Source of the DNA: an uncultured Treponema sp. | GTDB lineage: Bacteria > Spirochaetota > Spirochaetia > Treponematales > Treponemataceae | Direction of reading: 5' to 3' | Assembly (NCBI GenBank): GCA_937892225.1 | Contig: CALAUH010000125.1 | Location: forward strand, 1 to 13,153 | DNA: 13,153 bases | Shown: one piece after another, positions 1 to 7,796 of the stretch | How the letters are laid out: the number at the start of each line of letters is the position of its first letter | Position numbering within the stretch: the stretch's first letter is position 1 | Notes under the pieces: generated by a model | Databases searched by the model: none | What the model was told of the DNA's origin: nothing | Seen by the model: the letters and a program-made list of their open reading frames with translations, nothing else | Position numbers and translations under genes: made by a program

Positions 1-1
1 A

Positions 2-1294
2 GTTGCTCGTGGTATGGGTACTCCTTGTGTTTGTGGTTGTGCTGCAATCACATTCCCAGGTGCTGACAAAATCAAAGTTGGTTCTAAAACATATAAGAAA
101 GGTGATTTCTTAACAATCGATGGTTCAACAGGTAAAGTTTACGAAGGTCAGGTTTCTGTAAAACCAGCTTCTATTTCTGGCGACCTCGAAACATTCCTCG
201 GATGGGCTGATGAAGTTCGTAACAAGTCAGTTCGTACAACTCCATCTGGAAAGAAAGTTAAGGGATTTGATGTTTACGCTAACGGTGATACACCACAGAA
301 CGCAAAAGATGCATTCCGCTTTGGTGCTATGGGTATTGGTCTTTGCCGTACAGAACATATGTTCTTCGATGAACCAAAACTTACATCATTCCAGAAAATG
401 ATCGTTTCTGAAGATACAGAATCACGCAAAAAGAATCTTAAAGCAATTCTTCCTTTACAGGAAAAAGACTTCTATCAGATTATTAAAACAATGGAAGGAC
501 GCCCAGTAACAATCCGTCTCTTGGACCCTCCATTAAACGAATTTATCCAGGCAGAAGATGCAAAAGCTCTTGATGAATTATCAAAGAAACTTGGTATGGA
601 CAAAAAAGCTCTTGCTGCTAAAGTTGCTGCTCTTGATGAACACAACCCAATGCTCGGACACCGTGGATGTCGTCTTGCTATTACATATCCAGAAATTTAC
701 GAAATGCAGGTTGAAGCTATCGCTTTAGCTACAGCTAAACTTGAAAAAGAAGGTGTTAAACACAACGTACAGATTATGATTCCTAACGTTGTTTCATACC
801 GCGAAGTTGAACAGATTCGTGCTCAGGCAGAAGCTAAAATTGCTGAAGTAAATGAAGCTAAAGGAACAAAACTTAAGTTCGCTATCGGATCTATGGTTGA
901 ATTCCCAAGAACAGCTTTAATCGCTGATAAAGTTGCTCAGCATGCTGACTTCTTCTCATTCGGTACAAACGACTTGTCACAGACAACATTCGGTTTCAGC
1001 CGTGATGACTATGGTAAGTTCATTGAATCTTACTTGAACCAGAGAATCATCGAAGACGATCCATTCGCTACTCTTGATCCAGATGGTCCAGGTGCATTAA
1101 TGGAAATCGCAGAAGCTAAAGGACGTTCAGTTAAATCTGATCTTCACTTAGGAATCTGTGGTGAACATGGTGGTGACCCAGCTTCTATCGCACTTTGCTA
1201 CAAGCTCGGTTTAAACTATGTATCTTGTTCACCATTCCGTGTACCACTTGCTCGTCTTGCTGGTGCTCAGGCTGTTATTAAAGCTTCAAAATAA
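2..1294 (+). CDS. ppdK: Pyruvate,phosphate dikinase, C-terminal half (5' end outside window)
   Basis: Cytoplasmic enzyme that interconverts pyruvate + ATP + Pi with PEP + AMP + PPi. The open frame runs from the window edge (VARGMG...), so the internal ATG at 14 is not the true start. VARGMG directly follows the TSHAAVVARGMG phosphohistidine motif known in this family, so the catalytic His lies just upstream of the window. The 430 visible residues cover the end of the swivelling domain and the PEP/pyruvate-binding TIM barrel. Recognisable motifs are GLCRTEHMFF (R116, E118, H119 of the visible part), RLLDPPLNEF, NPMLGHRGCRL, FSFGTNDLSQTTFGFSRDD and GICGEHGGDP with the catalytic Cys at visible residue 386. 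The family is about 870-900 residues, so about half is seen. C-ending codons (ttc, aac) are used more than in the neighbouring AT-rich genes, as expected for a highly expressed glycolytic gene. Identification is near certain. Confidence 0.97.
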   Translation, partial: VARGMGTPCVCGCAAITFPGADKIKVGSKTYKKGDFLTIDGSTGKVYEGQVSVKPASISGDLETFLGWADEVRNKSVRTTPSGKKVKGFDVYANGDTPQNAKDAFRFGAMGIGLCRTEHMFFDEPKLTSFQKMIVSEDTESRKKNLKAILPLQEKDFYQIIKTMEGRPVTIRLLDPPLNEFIQAEDAKALDELSKKLGMDKKALAAKVAALDEHNPMLGHRGCRLAITYPEIYEMQVEAIALATAKLEKEGVKHNVQIMIPNVVSYREVEQIRAQAEAKIAEVNEAKGTKLKFAIGSMVEFPRTALIADKVAQHADFFSFGTNDLSQTTFGFSRDDYGKFIESYLNQRIIEDDPFATLDPDGPGALMEIAEAKGRSVKSDLHLGICGEHGGDPASIALCYKLGLNYVSCSPFRVPLARLAGAQAVIKASK

Positions 1295-1301
1295 GTTTTC
1301 A

Positions 1302-1333
1302 AAACCGACATTCAGTTTTACTGAATGCGGTTT
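1302..1333 (+). other. Hairpin just downstream of ppdK
   Basis: Inverted repeat: AAACCG + CATTCAG pairs with CTGAATG + CGGTTT. It has a 5-base loop (TTTTA) and one bulged A at 1308, giving a 13-bp stem. It begins 7 bases after the ppdK stop and is not followed by a T-run, so it is not an intrinsic terminator by itself. It may protect the 3' end of the mRNA or assist the terminator directly downstream; that role is inferred. Confidence 0.6.
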
Positions 1334-1340
1334 AAATCAT

Positions 1341-1368
1341 AAAGGGCTTCATTAGAAGCCCTTTTTTT
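1341..1368 (+). terminator. Rho-independent terminator of ppdK
   Basis: A perfect 10-bp stem AAAGGGCTTC / GAAGCCCTTT with an ATTA tetraloop; the T-run 1362-1368 overlaps the stem base. This is a classic intrinsic terminator and ends the ppdK transcription unit before the lipoprotein gene. Confidence 0.92.
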
Positions 1369-1402
1369 ATATTTAAATACCTAACTTAATCATATTCACT
1401 AA

Positions 1403-1431
1403 TTGAAATATTTATAAATAATTATTATATT
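1403..1431 (+). promoter_or_regulatory. Putative sigma-70-type promoter for the lipoprotein gene
   Basis: TTGAAA (1403-1408), a 17-base spacer, then TATATT (1426-1431). It lies between the ppdK terminator and the start codon at 1461, giving a short leader of about 23 bases that contains the Shine-Dalgarno. The same hexamer pair with the same spacing occurs upstream of the DUF368 gene. The region is very AT-rich, so chance matches are easy. Confidence 0.4.
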
Positions 1432-1447
1432 AAAAAAAATTTATTTT

Positions 1448-1456
1448 AAGGAAGGA
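1448..1456 (+). promoter_or_regulatory. Ribosome binding site of lipoprotein gene
   Basis: AAGGAAGGA ends 4 bases before the ATG at 1461. It is a strong purine-rich Shine-Dalgarno and fixes that start, unlike several neighbours that have none. Confidence 0.8.
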
Positions 1457-1460
1457 AATT

Positions 1461-2876
1461 ATGAAAAAATTATCTAACTTTATCTTATCTTTAATGATAG
1501 GAACTCTTCTTGGATGTTTTATTTCCTGTAAATCAGAAATTAAAACTGAATATGTAGACAAAGTTTATACTGAAGCTGTTATTTTTGATATAACAAATAC
1601 CGGAGATGACGGTATGAAATTAACAATGCTTTCTACAACAGAAGATGCTAAAATCTATTACACAACAGATGGTATGGATCCAACTACAGAAAGTAATGAA
1701 TATACAGATGCTTTATTCTTTACAGAAAACACTCTTATAAAAGCATTTGCTGTAAAAGATGGTCTTGAACCTAGTCCTATTACTATAACAAAAGTAATTA
1801 TGCCAGAAGTTATTAATTTAAAAACTTCTGAAATTCTTTCAAATGATTATTATTCTATTTATCATTATTTACAGAATATTTATGGTTCACCATATCTTGA
1901 TAATTATAGTCTCGATAATACTTATAGCAAATATTTAACTACAGAAGATAATATTAATACAATTAAATCATCGCATAAAGGTTTTACTGCAACTACGATA
2001 CTTGTTATTAACAAAAATGTATATGTTTTTTATAACAGAAATACTATTAACTATACATTTATTGCTACTCATGACACATTTTTTGAAGACGGTTCTACTT
2101 CTAAAATTGTAACAGGTCTTTATGGTGCTACTTGTCAAAGACCAAAAGCTCCACAAGTTGAAGGTTTATATTTCAATGGCTGGAAAGATGCTGAAAATAA
2201 ATATGTAGATTTAACTTTTGATTCTGAATGTAAAACATATTATGCAACTTACAAAGAAATAACATCAACTCCAGATTACTCTGATACAGATGTAGGTGAT
2301 ATTATTTTAGAAAACGGTTTTTCTATTTCTTTTGATGCTTATTCATCTGCAACTTTAGATTCTAAACCTGTTGGAATTATTATCAGAAAAAAAACTTCTA
2401 CAACACCAGGATTAATGTTAGGTATTTATTCAATTTCTGATTTAGCTTTTTGTGAAAATACAGCAGAAGCTTATAAGATGAAGATTACAGAATTAGAAAC
2501 TTTAGAAGACGGTAGTTCTGCATGGGATATTCTTTGTTCTAAATGTTCTGATACTTCAAATTCAGATTTATATCCTATGTGGTATTATAGTTTAAATTAT
2601 ACAACAATAAATAATATTGCTGGAGTTTTCTCTGATAATAATTGGTATATTCCTACTGTTACTGAAAGTGAGTATATTGCAAATTCTTTAGCTATAATAA
2701 ATAATTCTTTATATTTATTAAATTGTAATTCTTATTCTTATATACAAACTGTAACTCAAAACACTAATAACGCTACTGACTTTTACCAATTTAAACTTTC
2801 CTCAAATGAATGTAAAGCTGTAGCATACAGTAAAACAGAACTTCGTGTACAAGTTTATGTTATACATCAATTCTAA
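1461..2876 (+). CDS. Secreted multi-domain lipoprotein (chitobiase-C-like, InlB-repeat-like and C-terminal lectin-like modules)
   Basis: A 471-residue surface or periplasmic lipoprotein candidate of unknown function. The signal peptide is MKKLSNFILSLMIGTLLGC...; lipidation could be at C19 (LLGC) or C23 (FISC), both acceptable under relaxed spirochaete lipoboxes. Residues 38-110 resemble the chitobiase/beta-hexosaminidase C-terminal module (IYYTTDGMDPTTES ... IKAFAVKDG). Residues about 187-265 resemble an InlB B-repeat/Flg_new module (FEDGSTSKIVTGLYG ... GLYFNGW). Residues about 273-471 begin VGDIILENG and contain WYIPTVTESEY; I recall similar ends in many treponeme hypothetical proteins related to DUF1566/FGE-like folds. 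Domain names rest on remembered consensus patterns. The gene forms its own unit, with a promoter-like sequence and good Shine-Dalgarno upstream and a strong terminator downstream. A ligand-binding or adhesion role is inference only. Confidence 0.85.
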   Translation: MKKLSNFILSLMIGTLLGCFISCKSEIKTEYVDKVYTEAVIFDITNTGDDGMKLTMLSTTEDAKIYYTTDGMDPTTESNEYTDALFFTENTLIKAFAVKDGLEPSPITITKVIMPEVINLKTSEILSNDYYSIYHYLQNIYGSPYLDNYSLDNTYSKYLTTEDNINTIKSSHKGFTATTILVINKNVYVFYNRNTINYTFIATHDTFFEDGSTSKIVTGLYGATCQRPKAPQVEGLYFNGWKDAENKYVDLTFDSECKTYYATYKEITSTPDYSDTDVGDIILENGFSISFDAYSSATLDSKPVGIIIRKKTSTTPGLMLGIYSISDLAFCENTAEAYKMKITELETLEDGSSAWDILCSKCSDTSNSDLYPMWYYSLNYTTINNIAGVFSDNNWYIPTVTESEYIANSLAIINNSLYLLNCNSYSYIQTVTQNTNNATDFYQFKLSSNECKAVAYSKTELRVQVYVIHQF

Positions 2877-2909
2877 TTTAAACTTAAAAACTTTTTTATA
2901 AATATTAAA

Positions 2910-2958
2910 TGTACTGAAAAAATTATAGTAATTTTTTCAGTACACTTTTTTATTTTTT
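2910..2958 (+). terminator. Strong rho-independent terminator of lipoprotein gene
   Basis: A 16-bp perfect stem, TGTACTGAAAAAATTA (2910-2925) with TAATTTTTTCAGTACA (2929-2944), and a 3-base loop (TAG). It is followed by the T-rich tract CTTTTTTATTTTTT. It isolates the lipoprotein gene from the EAL pair. Confidence 0.9.
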
Positions 2959-2985
2959 GCTTTTTTTAAAAAATCAATGTAAAAT
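2957..2985 (+). promoter_or_regulatory. Putative promoter of the EAL pair, leaderless geometry
   Basis: TTGCTT (2957-2962), 17 bases, TAAAAT (2980-2985), then 7 bases to the ATG at 2993. No Shine-Dalgarno lies before that ATG. If the -10 is real, transcription would start at or next to the A of the start codon. The -35 overlaps the end of the preceding terminator's T-tract. The call is uncertain because the sequence is AT-rich. Confidence 0.4.
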
Positions 2986-2992
2986 AATAATA

Positions 2993-4900
2993 ATGCAATA
3001 CATATATCAATACGATATCGTTGCTCTATTTATCTCTTTAACTGTATTAATAAATTTCTTATATAAAAGAACTATTAATACAAGAGTCACAAGGGCATTT
3101 ATAATTTGTATCATCTCGTTAATCGTAAGCACAACTTTTGACTTAATTTCTGTATATTCAATACCGAATGCAGCAAAAATACCTTTATGGCTTAATTATG
3201 TAATAAATATTCTATACTATGTAGGTCTTGGTTCAATTCCACCTATTTATTTTTCTTGCATAATTTTTTCTATAGAAGAAAAACAACCTTTTTCTAATTT
3301 AATAAAAAGAATTCTTTTCTTTCCATACTTAATTATTATTCTTCTTGTTGTTTCTACGCCTTTTACAAAATGGATATTTTATTTTGATAATAACTTTAAT
3401 TATAATCATGGCTCACTTAATTTAGTACCTCATGCAATTTCTTTTGCATATTCATTTTTCTGTATTGGAATTACACATACAAAAAGAGATCTTTTAAGCA
3501 AACTGCAAAAAAATACAGTTAATTATTATGTTTTGGCAACAATTATTGCTACAATAATTCAATTAACTTTCCCTAAATATTTAATCATCGAATTTGCTTT
3601 TTCCATTACTATTTTTATTACATATTTTTGTTTTGATAATCCTTCCAGTTATAAAGATCCAGAAATGTCTGTTTATAACATAAAAGCATTTGATTTATCA
3701 GTACAATCAATTTTAAAAAAGAAAAAACGAAATAGAATTCTTGGAATACAAATTATTGGAACAAAATATATTGAAAATACAATCGGCAGTGAAAATACAA
3801 GTCTTTTATTAAAAACTGTTGCAAACTATCTGCAAATGTCTGCAATTCATATGCCACTTTACAGACTTTCTAAAACTAGACTTGCTTTTATTCTTCCTGA
3901 TGATGAAAACAAAATGAATCAGATAATCAGCCGTATAAACCTTGCATTTTCTGAACCTTTTAGAATTGGTGAATTTAAACTTTTCTTAAAAGTTCATTTT
4001 GTAAAAGTTTTATTACCTACAGAAGCAGATAATCTTGAAGATACCATCGATATTATAGAAAAATCTCTCAAAGAAATTACAAAAGAACCAACTGGTAAAA
4101 TAATTTCAGCAAATGCAAAAATCTTAAATGATAAAAAACGTAACCAGGATATTCTAAAAATATTAACAAAAGCTGTAGAAACAGAAGATTTTTATATTGT
4201 CTATCAACCAATCTGGTCTACAGAAGAACAAAAATTTTCAATCATAGAAGCTTTAATCCGTTTAAATGATGATGAAATTGGTTATATAAGTCCAAAAGAA
4301 TTTATTCCTATTGCAGAACAAAACGGATTAATAAATAAAATTGGTGTTATTGTAATGAAAAAAGTCTGTTCTTTTGCAAGACAGAATAAAATCTGGACAA
4401 AAGGTGTTAAATATATACAAATAAATCTTTCGGTTATTCAATGTATGCAGATTAAACTCTACAAAGATTTATTAAAAACAATAGAAGAATATGATTTAGA
4501 TTATGAATATTTCAATTTTGAAATAAAAGAAGATTCTATTTTTGCATCCAGAAAAACTTTATTAAACAACATGAAAAAACTTGCAGAAAAGAAAATCTAT
4601 TTTTCTCTGGATGATTTTGGAACAACATTTTCTAACATCACAAGTCTTATAGATTTTCCATTTAAGACAATCAAACTTGATTTAAAACTTGTTAAAAAAA
4701 CAGCTGATGAAGATAAAATTAAAAAGATTCTTAATAACATCGTAAACTTAGCTGTTTCTCTTGGAATAGAAGTTATTGCAGAAGGCATAGAAACCATTGC
4801 TGAATTTGAAGAAATTAAAAAAATGGGATGCCAATATGTTCAAGGCTTCTATTATTCAAAACCATTAAATGAAGTAGATCTTCTAGAGATTTTAAGATGA
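2993..4900 (+). CDS. Membrane-bound EAL-domain c-di-GMP phosphodiesterase with degenerate GGDEF (paralogue 1)
   Basis: A 635-residue protein that probably hydrolyses cyclic di-GMP to pGpG at the inner membrane. About seven hydrophobic helices fill residues 1-225; the TPFTKWIFYFDNNFNYNHG region recalls 7TM sensor regions of histidine kinases. A GGDEF-like domain (about 230-375) has SKTRL (293-297) where GG(D/E)EF belongs, so it cannot be an ordinary cyclase. The EAL domain (about 385-635) keeps E419 (EALIRL), N478 (INLS), E510 and E513, D540-D541 (DDFG), K561, E597 (AEGIET) and Q617, so catalysis is expected. The usual DDFGTG loop reads DDFGTT. The frame extends upstream to a TTG at 2957, but that lies inside the terminator tract; ATG 2993 is preferred because the downstream paralogue begins in register (MQYIYQYD against MTYIYRYD). 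The stop overlaps the next start as ATGA, so translation is probably coupled. Confidence 0.93.
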   Translation: MQYIYQYDIVALFISLTVLINFLYKRTINTRVTRAFIICIISLIVSTTFDLISVYSIPNAAKIPLWLNYVINILYYVGLGSIPPIYFSCIIFSIEEKQPFSNLIKRILFFPYLIIILLVVSTPFTKWIFYFDNNFNYNHGSLNLVPHAISFAYSFFCIGITHTKRDLLSKLQKNTVNYYVLATIIATIIQLTFPKYLIIEFAFSITIFITYFCFDNPSSYKDPEMSVYNIKAFDLSVQSILKKKKRNRILGIQIIGTKYIENTIGSENTSLLLKTVANYLQMSAIHMPLYRLSKTRLAFILPDDENKMNQIISRINLAFSEPFRIGEFKLFLKVHFVKVLLPTEADNLEDTIDIIEKSLKEITKEPTGKIISANAKILNDKKRNQDILKILTKAVETEDFYIVYQPIWSTEEQKFSIIEALIRLNDDEIGYISPKEFIPIAEQNGLINKIGVIVMKKVCSFARQNKIWTKGVKYIQINLSVIQCMQIKLYKDLLKTIEEYDLDYEYFNFEIKEDSIFASRKTLLNNMKKLAEKKIYFSLDDFGTTFSNITSLIDFPFKTIKLDLKLVKKTADEDKIKKILNNIVNLAVSLGIEVIAEGIETIAEFEEIKKMGCQYVQGFYYSKPLNEVDLLEILR

Positions 4901-6804
4901 CATATATTTATAGATACGATTTAGCAGCAGTAATTATTTCTCTTGCATTATTAATCAGTTTTTTTAGAAAAAAGACTATTAACACACGTGTAATTAAAAG
5001 TTTCGAACATTTAATTATAACAGTTTTAATTTCCAGTCTGTTTGATATTATTTCTATTTTTTGTATAGACTTCGCTTCATCAATTCCAAACTGGGTACTT
5101 TATACTTCTAATATTATTTATCAAGTAACTTTACACACAATTCCGATTACTCTTTATTACTGTTTTTATTTTATTAAAAATCAAAATACATTCCATAAAA
5201 CAAATAAAAGAATTTTATTATCACTACCGTATTTTTATGCACTTCTTTTAATATGTACTACTCCTTTTACAAAATTCTTTTTTTATTTTGATCAAAATTA
5301 TAATTATCTTCATGGACCTTTATTTTTTACAATCTATATTGAAAGCTTTTTCTATATCATAATAACTATAGTTGCTTTTATTAAAGCCAGAAAATATTTT
5401 TCTAATTTACAAAAATTTACAATCATCTTTTACATGATTTTATGTATTATTGCCATTTTTGTTCAATTAGTTAAACCGACTTTAATGCTTTTAGGAATAA
5501 GTTTTTCTATTTCAATAATGGTAGGATATTTAATTTTAATAAATCCAAGTGCTTTTATAGATTCAGAAACAGAAATTTTAAACAGAAATGCTTTTGTTGT
5601 AGAAATTGGACAAAGACTTGAACTAAAAAATGAATTGACTATTTTAGCAATCCAGTTAGAAGGTACAGAAATAATCAAACATACAATTGGCAGAATAAGT
5701 AAAGCAAAACTCTTAAAAAACATCTGTCTTTATTTCCATAGACTTTTTAACAAAAGAAATGTTTATCGACTTTCTGAAAATAAAATTATTGTTATTTTAA
5801 GTAATGATAATATTGTAAGAACAGGACAAATCAATGCAATTAAAAGCAGATTCCTTGAACCTTTCTATTATAATGATATTGAATTAACTATACCTGTATT
5901 AATGAATATTATTTCATGCCCTAAAGATGCTTCTACAATCGAGGATGTTTTAGATTTAATTGATAATATCCATGATGGAGTTTTATCGCATGATATGGAA
6001 AAAATTCCAAATGCAGATACAAAAATTCTAGAAAAAAAACGTCGTGAACGTGAAATACTTCATTACATGGAAAAATCAATGACCGAAAAAGATATTGAAA
6101 TTGTTTATCAGCCGATTTTAAATGTAAATGAAAAAAAATGTCACTGTGCAGAAGCTTTAATTCGTTTAAAAACAAATTCTCTTGGTTTTATTCGCCCAGA
6201 AGAATTTATTCCACTTGCTGAACAAAACGGTATGATTCAAAAAATTGGAAACTATGTTTTTAAATCTGTCTGTCGTTTTATAATTGATAATAATCTTGAA
6301 GATAAAGGTATTCATCATATTCATATTAATCTTTCTGTAATTCAATGTGTTCAGGAAAATTTATATAATCAATTATTCGACATTATGGATGATTATCACA
6401 TCAATTATAATTTAATAAATCTTGAATTAACTGAAGCTTCTATAATTGCAGCTGAAAATTCTCTTCAAAATAATATGTCTATTATGGCAGCACACAATAT
6501 TACTTTTTCTTTAGATGATTATGGCACTGGAAATTCAAATATTTCTTACCTGACAGATTATCCTTTTAGTATTATTAAATTAGATAAATCTATTATCTGG
6601 AAAGCAATGAATGATGAAAGAGCTAAATCTATTCTCTTACATTCTATAAAGATGATAAAGGATTTAAACTTAAAAGTGCTTGCCGAAGGTATTGAAACCG
6701 AACAGCAAGCACTGTCATTGACTAAGATGGGTGTTGATTACATCCAGGGATTTAATTATTCATATCCTCTGGAAGAAAAAGACTTTTTAATCTTTTTGAA
6801 TTAG
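4897..6804 (+). CDS. Membrane-bound EAL-domain c-di-GMP phosphodiesterase with degenerate GGDEF (paralogue 2)
   Basis: A 635-residue paralogue of the preceding gene with the same plan: about seven membrane helices (1-225), degenerate GGDEF (SENKI at 293-297 instead of GGDEF), then an EAL domain. All metal- and substrate-binding residues are present: E419 (EALIRL), N478 (INLS), E510 and E513 (LELTEA), D540-D541 (DDYGTG), K561, E597 (AEGIET) and Q617. They have the same residue numbers as in paralogue 1, so the two align without net gaps. The start ATG overlaps the upstream stop (ATGA) and has only a weak purine tract before it, which suggests reinitiation by terminating ribosomes. A c-di-GMP phosphodiesterase activity, possibly as a heterodimer with paralogue 1, is inferred from family knowledge. 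The stop overlaps the stop of the convergent gene by 4 bases. Confidence 0.93.
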   Translation: MTYIYRYDLAAVIISLALLISFFRKKTINTRVIKSFEHLIITVLISSLFDIISIFCIDFASSIPNWVLYTSNIIYQVTLHTIPITLYYCFYFIKNQNTFHKTNKRILLSLPYFYALLLICTTPFTKFFFYFDQNYNYLHGPLFFTIYIESFFYIIITIVAFIKARKYFSNLQKFTIIFYMILCIIAIFVQLVKPTLMLLGISFSISIMVGYLILINPSAFIDSETEILNRNAFVVEIGQRLELKNELTILAIQLEGTEIIKHTIGRISKAKLLKNICLYFHRLFNKRNVYRLSENKIIVILSNDNIVRTGQINAIKSRFLEPFYYNDIELTIPVLMNIISCPKDASTIEDVLDLIDNIHDGVLSHDMEKIPNADTKILEKKRREREILHYMEKSMTEKDIEIVYQPILNVNEKKCHCAEALIRLKTNSLGFIRPEEFIPLAEQNGMIQKIGNYVFKSVCRFIIDNNLEDKGIHHIHINLSVIQCVQENLYNQLFDIMDDYHINYNLINLELTEASIIAAENSLQNNMSIMAAHNITFSLDDYGTGNSNISYLTDYPFSIIKLDKSIIWKAMNDERAKSILLHSIKMIKDLNLKVLAEGIETEQQALSLTKMGVDYIQGFNYSYPLEEKDFLIFLN

Positions 6805-7700
6805 TAATTAATTTCTAATACTACAAATCTTCCATCATTTTCGTTGTAATAACCTTTTACAGTTACAATTTTATTTTTATATTTATTCATATTTGCTCTT
6901 GAAACTGCAATTGGTTTTTTAGTTTTTTCTGCCTTTTTAATTGTAGGTTTTTTAGGTTCTACAAATTTTTTAGGTTCAGGTTTCTTTAATTCCACAGCTT
7001 TTGGAGCTTCCGGTTTTTTAGGTTCAACTTTAGGTGTTCCTGGTTTTACAGGTTCTGGTTTTTTTGGTTCAGAAATTACTTTTTCTGGAACACTTGGTTT
7101 TTTAGGTTCAACTACCTTCAAATCTTTTTTAATTGGTTGTGGTTTTTTTGGTTCAACCTTTTTTACAGTTGGCTTTTTAGGTTCAGGTTTTTTAGGTTCA
7201 ACCTTTTTTGCAGTTGGTTTTACTCTTTCATTTAAATCATCTTGTGTAAGAAGTTCGTAAGTCTTATTATTTTTTGTTGTAATTTTATATACATCAACTC
7301 CGTATTCTTTTTTACAAGTAATTCTTCCTGTTAATGTTTCTAATTTTACAGCTTTATTTTTATTGCTTACTTTATTCTGATAAACCCATTCATCCCAATA
7401 GTCCCAGTCATCATCAAATCTGGAATTATTATCCCATTTTGAAAAATCTTCAAACCAATAATTATCACACCATGTAGCAACAGCATCTGTCTGTTTTGGT
7501 AATGATTTTGCAGGTTCTTCTGCAGATTTTTTTGGAAGTGAATTCTGTGTTTCACCTTTTTTTACAGGTTCTGTTTTTTTAGGAGCCTCTTTTACTGTAG
7601 AAGGCTTCTTTGGTAAAGCAGGATCAAGTGCAAAAATATTGCTTACAGATATTACACTCAAAATTGATAAACAAATTGCATTTTTAATAATTCGTTTCAT
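6801..7700 (-). CDS. Exported lysine/proline-rich repeat protein
   Basis: A 299-residue exported protein of unknown function. An N-terminal signal peptide (MKRIIKNAICLSILSVISVSNIFA, probable cleavage before LDP) is followed by a K/P/E linker (about 28-72) and a Trp/Asp-rich stretch (77-106, with W77, W82, W89, W99, W102, W105). A short beta-type unit (about 121-152, LTGRITCKKEYGVDVYKI) follows, then a long repeat with seven exact EPKKP copies (168-252) and a second small beta-type unit at the C-terminus (273-299, NKIVTVKGYYNENDGRFVV). The frame extends upstream to 7766, but ATG 7700 is chosen because the signal peptide starts there and a strong Shine-Dalgarno precedes it. The K/P-rich stretch probably makes an extended, rigid spacer, as in TonB; this is inference. 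No family was recognised. Confidence 0.85.
   Translation of the reverse strand: MKRIIKNAICLSILSVISVSNIFALDPALPKKPSTVKEAPKKTEPVKKGETQNSLPKKSAEEPAKSLPKQTDAVATWCDNYWFEDFSKWDNNSRFDDDWDYWDEWVYQNKVSNKNKAVKLETLTGRITCKKEYGVDVYKITTKNNKTYELLTQDDLNERVKPTAKKVEPKKPEPKKPTVKKVEPKKPQPIKKDLKVVEPKKPSVPEKVISEPKKPEPVKPGTPKVEPKKPEAPKAVELKKPEPKKFVEPKKPTIKKAEKTKKPIAVSRANMNKYKNKIVTVKGYYNENDGRFVVLEINY
6915..7199 (-). repeat. EPKKP-coding low-complexity repeat
   Basis: Inside the exported K/P-rich gene. On the plus strand a unit close to GGTTTTTTAGGTTC recurs with irregular spacing. It encodes seven exact EPKKP pentapeptides (starting at residues 168, 173, 183, 198, 211, 226, 248) plus the variants ELKKP and EPKKF. 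The irregular spacing shows this is not a clean tandem array, but the unit could support copy-number change. Confidence 0.85.
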
Positions 7701-7707
7701 ACTAATG

Positions 7708-7715
7708 TCCTCTCT
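7708..7715 (-). promoter_or_regulatory. Ribosome binding site of K/P-rich gene
   Basis: AGAGAGGA on the minus strand, 7 bases before the ATG at 7700. It decides the start in favour of 7700 over the upstream in-frame codon at 7766. Confidence 0.8.
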
Positions 7716-7748
7716 AATTAAGTTGTTGTTTACTAATAAAACTATTGT

Positions 7749-7778
7749 TTTATATTCAGGTAACATTTTTAACTGTAA
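7749..7778 (-). promoter_or_regulatory. Putative promoter of K/P-rich gene
   Basis: On the minus strand, TTACAG (7778-7773), an 18-base spacer, then TATAAA (7754-7749). This would give a leader of about 40 bases containing the Shine-Dalgarno. It is a weak match in AT-rich DNA; read-through from the acetyltransferase gene 96 bases upstream is the alternative. Confidence 0.3.
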
Positions 7779-7796
7779 TTTATAATAAGAAAACTC

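Noticed and set aside
2277..2876. Diversity-generating retroelement target
   Set aside because: No reverse transcriptase gene, template repeat or accessory gene is present in the window. Fold resemblance alone does not support the claim.
6675..6713. 9-bp inverted repeat AGTGCTTGC / GCAAGCACT with a 21-base loop near the end of EAL paralogue 2
   Set aside because: It lies in the codons for the conserved AEGIET region, and no T-run follows on either strand, so it is not a convincing terminator.
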